A DNA stretch of 64,000 bases from Bacteroidota bacterium (lineage in GTDB: Bacteria > Bacteroidota > Bacteroidia > Chitinophagales > Chitinophagaceae): positions 62,001-126,000 of the forward strand of contig JAFAFR010000043.1 of NCBI GenBank assembly GCA_023423405.1, written 5' to 3'. The position numbers and the translations under genes were made by a program. The notes beneath the pieces are model-generated. The model saw only the letters and a program-made list of their open reading frames with translations, was not told the DNA's origin and ran no database searches. Shown piece after piece: positions 61,438-64,000 of the stretch (the stretch's first letter is position 1; the number at the start of each line of letters is the position of its first letter).

Positions 61438-61438
61438 A

Positions 61439-61481
61439 GCAGGTGCCTGAAACCGCAACGACCCGGACGCACGGCACCTGC
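61439..61481 (+). terminator. Hairpin between the hydrolase gene and rnpB
   Basis: A 9-bp perfect stem (61439-61447 with 61473-61481) encloses 25 bases. It lacks a clean T-run, so it may be a weak terminator insulating rnpB. Confidence 0.4.
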
Positions 61482-61492
61482 CGTTAATTGTG

Positions 61493-61500
61493 TAACTTTG
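61493..61500 (+). promoter_or_regulatory. Promoter -7 element of rnpB
   Basis: TAACTTTG fits TAnnTTTG and lies a few bases before the predicted 5' end of RNase P RNA, which anchors the use of this motif as a promoter in this genome. Confidence 0.65.
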
Positions 61501-61503
61501 CCG

Positions 61504-61898
61504 GGCTTCTCTCCGGGTTACCGCGGGGCCTCGTGCCACGAGGAAAGTCCGGACAGCACAGGGCAATACACCGGCTAACGGCCGGGCGGTGAGAACCGAC
61601 AGACAGTGCCACAGAAAATAACTACCCAACGCAAGAAGGGAAAAGGTGAAAATGTGGGGTAAGAGCCCACGGCCGGTTGCAGCAATGCAAACGGCGGGTA
61701 AACCTTGTATGCTGAAATGCCATGTAAACCGGTGGTGGAGGGCGGCCCGCCCGATGCCGCAAGGCAACGCCGGAGGGTAGGCAGCTAGACTGTAACAGCA
61801 ATGTTGCAGCAAGATAAATGGTAACCACTGCTTGCAGTACAGAATCCGGCTTATAGGAGAGGAGCTTATTTCCCCTGGCAGATCCAGGGGATTTTTTT
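61504..61898 (+). ncRNA. rnpB: RNase P RNA (type A)
   Basis: The catalytic RNA of ribonuclease P, which trims tRNA 5' leaders. The universal core is present: GAGGAAAGTCCGGAC near 61539-61553, the ACAGAAA core element near 61612, and ACAGAATCCGGCTTA near 61839-61853 close to the 3' end. The outer helix P1 pairs 61505-61514 with 61856-61865 (ten pairs, one G-T). A terminator stem (61871-61878 with 61884-61891) and seven T residues end the transcript near 61898. The exact mature ends are inferred from these helices. Confidence 0.95.
61871..61898 (+). terminator. Intrinsic terminator of rnpB
   Basis: An 8-bp stem TCCCCTGG/CCAGGGGA with loop CAGAT is followed by seven T residues. Confidence 0.9.
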
Positions 61899-61959
61899 GC
61901 CCGCCGGTTGCTGTTGCGGCCTTGATGAGGCAACCTGAACCCGCACCGGCAGCCATCTT

Positions 61960-63063
61960 TTACACCAGCAAACGGAAAGGCATAACCGCTTTTTCACTTC
62001 CGTTCACCAGTATGCCCAGCCGGTGTTCGCCGGGATAATATACCCGCGTGGTGATGGGCCGGAAAGAATGCTGCTTGCGGACCTCCAGGCTTTCTCCCCC
62101 CGCCAGGGAGCGCTCGCTGATCTTGAAAACTTTGCGGTAGTGGGTATTGTTCTTCCTGCGGAAATAAACGGCATATTCCAGCCGGATCACGAGGGCCTTT
62201 TTTCCCCTGTTCTCCACCCGGCATTGAAAGGAAAGATTACCACCCATTGGAATGCGCTTGTGTGATACCGTTAGCTTTGACACGTCGAGCGCCCGCGACT
62301 GCAGGCCGTAGTGTGCCAGTATGCCCCTGTGTCCTTTTTTCAGCAGGGTGCGGCTGCCGTGTTTAACGATGGCGTCGGTGGCTGTGCTGATCCCCTTCCA
62401 TTTTTGAGCGATGGACAACACCAGTTCGGGATGATCTTTTGCAATATCATTCAGGTTATTGGCCACGCTGCGGCGCACATATTCGGAAGGGTCTTCTTTC
62501 AGGTTTTCCAACACACCCAAAATGGGGGATGGGTCTTTTTTCAGTTCCCCGAGCGCCATACCCCAGGGCAGGCGGGGACGGCAGCCCTCGCTGGACAGGC
62601 GCCGCACATGGTGGTTGGGATGGGTCGACCACCAGCGCAGCTTCTCATACAACATGTCGGGATAGGCTGTTATGAAAGGACGTATCGCAAATTCGCAACT
62701 GGTGAAAGGCGTGATGATCTCAAATGCCCGCAGCGCTGCTTCGGGATGCGCCAGCCCGTATTTCTCAATATAATCCGGCAGGAAAAGGAACTCCAGGGAG
62801 GCGCCGAAAAAAGAAGCTTCCTGCAGCATGGTCACCAGTTCTTCGAGCTGCAGGGCGGCCTGCTCAAAATCTTCCGGCAGGTAACGACGCAGTGAGGTGG
62901 CAGTATGCGACATCCTTTCCTTGAGCGTTTTCTCTTCCCAGCCTGGTGCAAAAATCTCTCGCATAAAGGCTGCAGGCTCCAGTAAGGGAAGGGCCTGCGG
63001 CGCAATGGAAAGAAATCTTTCATAAAAAGCAGGAGAGTACAGGTCTTTCAGGAGGGTGCCCAT
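61960..63063 (-). CDS. AlkD-like DNA alkylation repair protein
   Basis: A 367-residue HEAT-repeat glycosylase-like protein. It opens LLKDLYSPAFYERFLSIAP and contains helical repeats with RWWSTHPNHHVRRLSSEGCRPRLPWG and DPSEYVRRSVANNLNDIAKDHP, typical of the DNA-alkylation-repair family that removes bulky or cationic alkylated bases. The last 100 residues form a beta domain (SFQCRVENRGKKALVIRLEY) that is also seen in this family. It is a tail-to-tail neighbour of rnpB and lies 55 bases from the arfB-like gene on the same strand. Confidence 0.85.
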   Translation of the reverse strand: MGTLLKDLYSPAFYERFLSIAPQALPLLEPAAFMREIFAPGWEEKTLKERMSHTATSLRRYLPEDFEQAALQLEELVTMLQEASFFGASLEFLFLPDYIEKYGLAHPEAALRAFEIITPFTSCEFAIRPFITAYPDMLYEKLRWWSTHPNHHVRRLSSEGCRPRLPWGMALGELKKDPSPILGVLENLKEDPSEYVRRSVANNLNDIAKDHPELVLSIAQKWKGISTATDAIVKHGSRTLLKKGHRGILAHYGLQSRALDVSKLTVSHKRIPMGGNLSFQCRVENRGKKALVIRLEYAVYFRRKNNTHYRKVFKISERSLAGGESLEVRKQHSFRPITTRVYYPGEHRLGILVNGSEKAVMPFRLLV

Positions 63064-63118
63064 GAGGAATTCTTTTGATGAAGGTAAAAGCCGGTATTGA
63101 CAACCCTATGTCAGCAGC

Positions 63119-63526
63119 TCAATAATCGTTCCGGTTGATCCTGCGGCGGCCTGCTTTTTTATCGGCATCCCGTTTCTTGCTTTCTATGCGGCGGGTGATG
63201 GAAGCTTTTGTAGGCAGGGTAGCGATCCTTGCTTTTTTGGGACGCAGGGCCCGGTTGACCAGCTCATTCATTTTCCGAATGACCTCTCCCTTATTGCCCA
63301 ACTGGGTTCTTTGCGATTGCGATTTTACCAGTAATACCGTATTGTCGACAAGGCGGTGCTGCAATGCGTGGACCAGTCGCGCTGCCTGTTCGCTGGTGAC
63401 CAGCCGGCTCTGTGGAATATCCCAGCGGCCTTCCACCATGGTTTCCACCTTGTTCACGTTCTGTCCGCCACTGCCACCGCTGCGCGCAGTCTGGAAGCGG
63501 ATCTCAGCAGTTATATCAATTGCCAT
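63119..63526 (-). CDS. arfB: Alternative ribosome-rescue factor ArfB/peptidyl-tRNA hydrolase
   Basis: A 135-residue release-factor-like protein. RSGGSGGQNVNK carries the catalytic GGQ that hydrolyses peptidyl-tRNA, and the C-terminal basic tail (SKKRDADKKAGRRRINR) would insert into the empty mRNA channel of stalled ribosomes. The length fits ArfB/YaeJ. It starts 31 bases after the membrane protein gene on the minus strand and precedes the AlkD-like gene. Confidence 0.9.
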   Translation of the reverse strand: MAIDITAEIRFQTARSGGSGGQNVNKVETMVEGRWDIPQSRLVTSEQAARLVHALQHRLVDNTVLLVKSQSQRTQLGNKGEVIRKMNELVNRALRPKKARIATLPTKASITRRIESKKRDADKKAGRRRINRNDY

Positions 63527-63557
63527 GTTTTGTTCTTTAGTAGTTCACCGGCGGCTG

Positions 63558-64000
63558 CTATTTCGCCAGCATGCCGGTCAGTACGGCCAGGCAAATGCTG
63601 AGCAGGGTGCCTACCACCAGGTATTCGGTCTTGATCTCCTGGCGGTCTTTTTCATTGAAACGGATGATGCCCTTGGCTGCCACCAGCAACCCGATGGCGG
63701 AATATTGATTCATCAGTACAAATACCAGTATGATGGTCCTTTCCGCGTAACCGATCCACTTGCCTGCATTGGCCAGGGTTTCGGTATCGGCCGGACCGGC
63801 GAGGTTGATCTTATCGCGCCAGCGGCGGGTGAGCTGGCCGATCAGGATACCCGCAGGACTGGTGAGGAAAATAAAAGCGGTGGCTATCTTCCAGAAGCGG
63901 AGGTCCTGCGGAAGGGAATCTGCCAGTGCCTGCAGTTCGGGAGGCCAGCCAAAATGCAGGAGCCAGCAGGCCAGCAGCACCAGCAGGTGCAGCACCTGGT
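63558..64000 (-). CDS. DUF3307-like membrane protein (5' end beyond window)
   Basis: The C-terminal part of a multi-helix membrane protein. The frame continues past base 64000, with no ATG in the window; GTG at 63995 is internal (preceding codon CAG). Predicted helices are LHLLVLLACWLLHFGW, FWKIATAFIFLTSPAGILIG, TIILVFVLMNQYSAIGLLVAA and YLVVGTLLSICLAVLTGML. The loop KGIIRFNEKDRQEIKTEYLVVGT is characteristic of DUF3307 proteins, often encoded near a SatD-like regulator. Function unknown. Confidence 0.7.
   Translation of the reverse strand, partial: QVLHLLVLLACWLLHFGWPPELQALADSLPQDLRFWKIATAFIFLTSPAGILIGQLTRRWRDKINLAGPADTETLANAGKWIGYAERTIILVFVLMNQYSAIGLLVAAKGIIRFNEKDRQEIKTEYLVVGTLLSICLAVLTGMLAK

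Overview
The window is chromosomal DNA from a member of the Bacteroidota, most likely the Chitinophagaceae. The evidence is a short 285-residue primary sigma factor, a PUR-alpha-like DUF3276 protein, DUF3822, DUF4249 and DUF2027-Smr proteins, two TonB-dependent receptors with carboxypeptidase-regulatory-like N-termini, and the recurrent Bacteroidota -7 promoter element TAnnTTTG, with no purine-rich Shine-Dalgarno pattern noticed ahead of the starts. Coding density is high, no gap exceeds 300 bases, and I saw no IS element, prophage, CRISPR array or tRNA.

Layout. 1-5.8 kb: a plus-strand sugar-acid operon (FucP-type permease, SDR, FAH-family hydrolase, amidohydrolase/lactonase, second SDR, UxaA-family dehydratase) that together fits the non-phosphorylating oxidative route from L-fucose to pyruvate and lactate. 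6-9.3 kb: secreted esterase, ABC exporter, PUR-like nucleic-acid-binding protein. 9.4-13.6 kb: succinate dehydrogenase sdhCAB overlapping an endonuclease III gene that carries a terminator-like hairpin inside its coding sequence. 13.6-23.2 kb: an asymmetric ABC-F ATPase, envelope proteins, an M61 peptidase and a membrane-anchored coiled-coil protein. 23.4-36.7 kb: housekeeping genes (holA, ribF, purM, rpoD, trxB, folB, rsmD, bioD, 5-formyl-THF cycloligase, lpxK, rnr, rluF), with seven genes from DUF3822 to rluF tightly packed or overlapping.

36.8-44.4 kb: a minus-strand group of exported proteins (ApbE flavin transferase, SUMF1-fold protein without the FGE cysteines, Tat-exported Gfo/Idh oxidoreductase, Tat-lipoprotein amidase, M20 peptidase) divergent from a Tat-exported hydroxypyruvate-isomerase-like protein. 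This looks like periplasmic redox, sugar and amide processing. 44.5-49 kb: secreted unknown, polyprenyl synthetase, amino-acid permease, DUF2027-Smr protein. 49-61.4 kb is accessory in character: VOC protein, small beta-barrels, a membrane AraC-type regulator followed by a TonB-dependent receptor and a secreted CX5R phosphatase, alpha/beta hydrolases, DUF1304, and a siderophore-type TonB receptor. 61.5-61.9 kb is RNase P RNA (rnpB) with its promoter and terminator. The end carries an AlkD-like repair protein, ArfB-type ribosome rescue factor and a truncated DUF3307-like membrane protein.

No single system is provably new. The most unusual items are the intragenic terminator-like hairpin after sdhCAB, the ABC-F protein with one degenerate ATP site including a Glu-to-Gln change, the fucose-type SDR whose YxxxK lysine is Asn, the mirror-image ribF/purM promoter that predicts a near-leaderless purM transcript, and the regulator-TonB receptor-secreted phosphatase locus.
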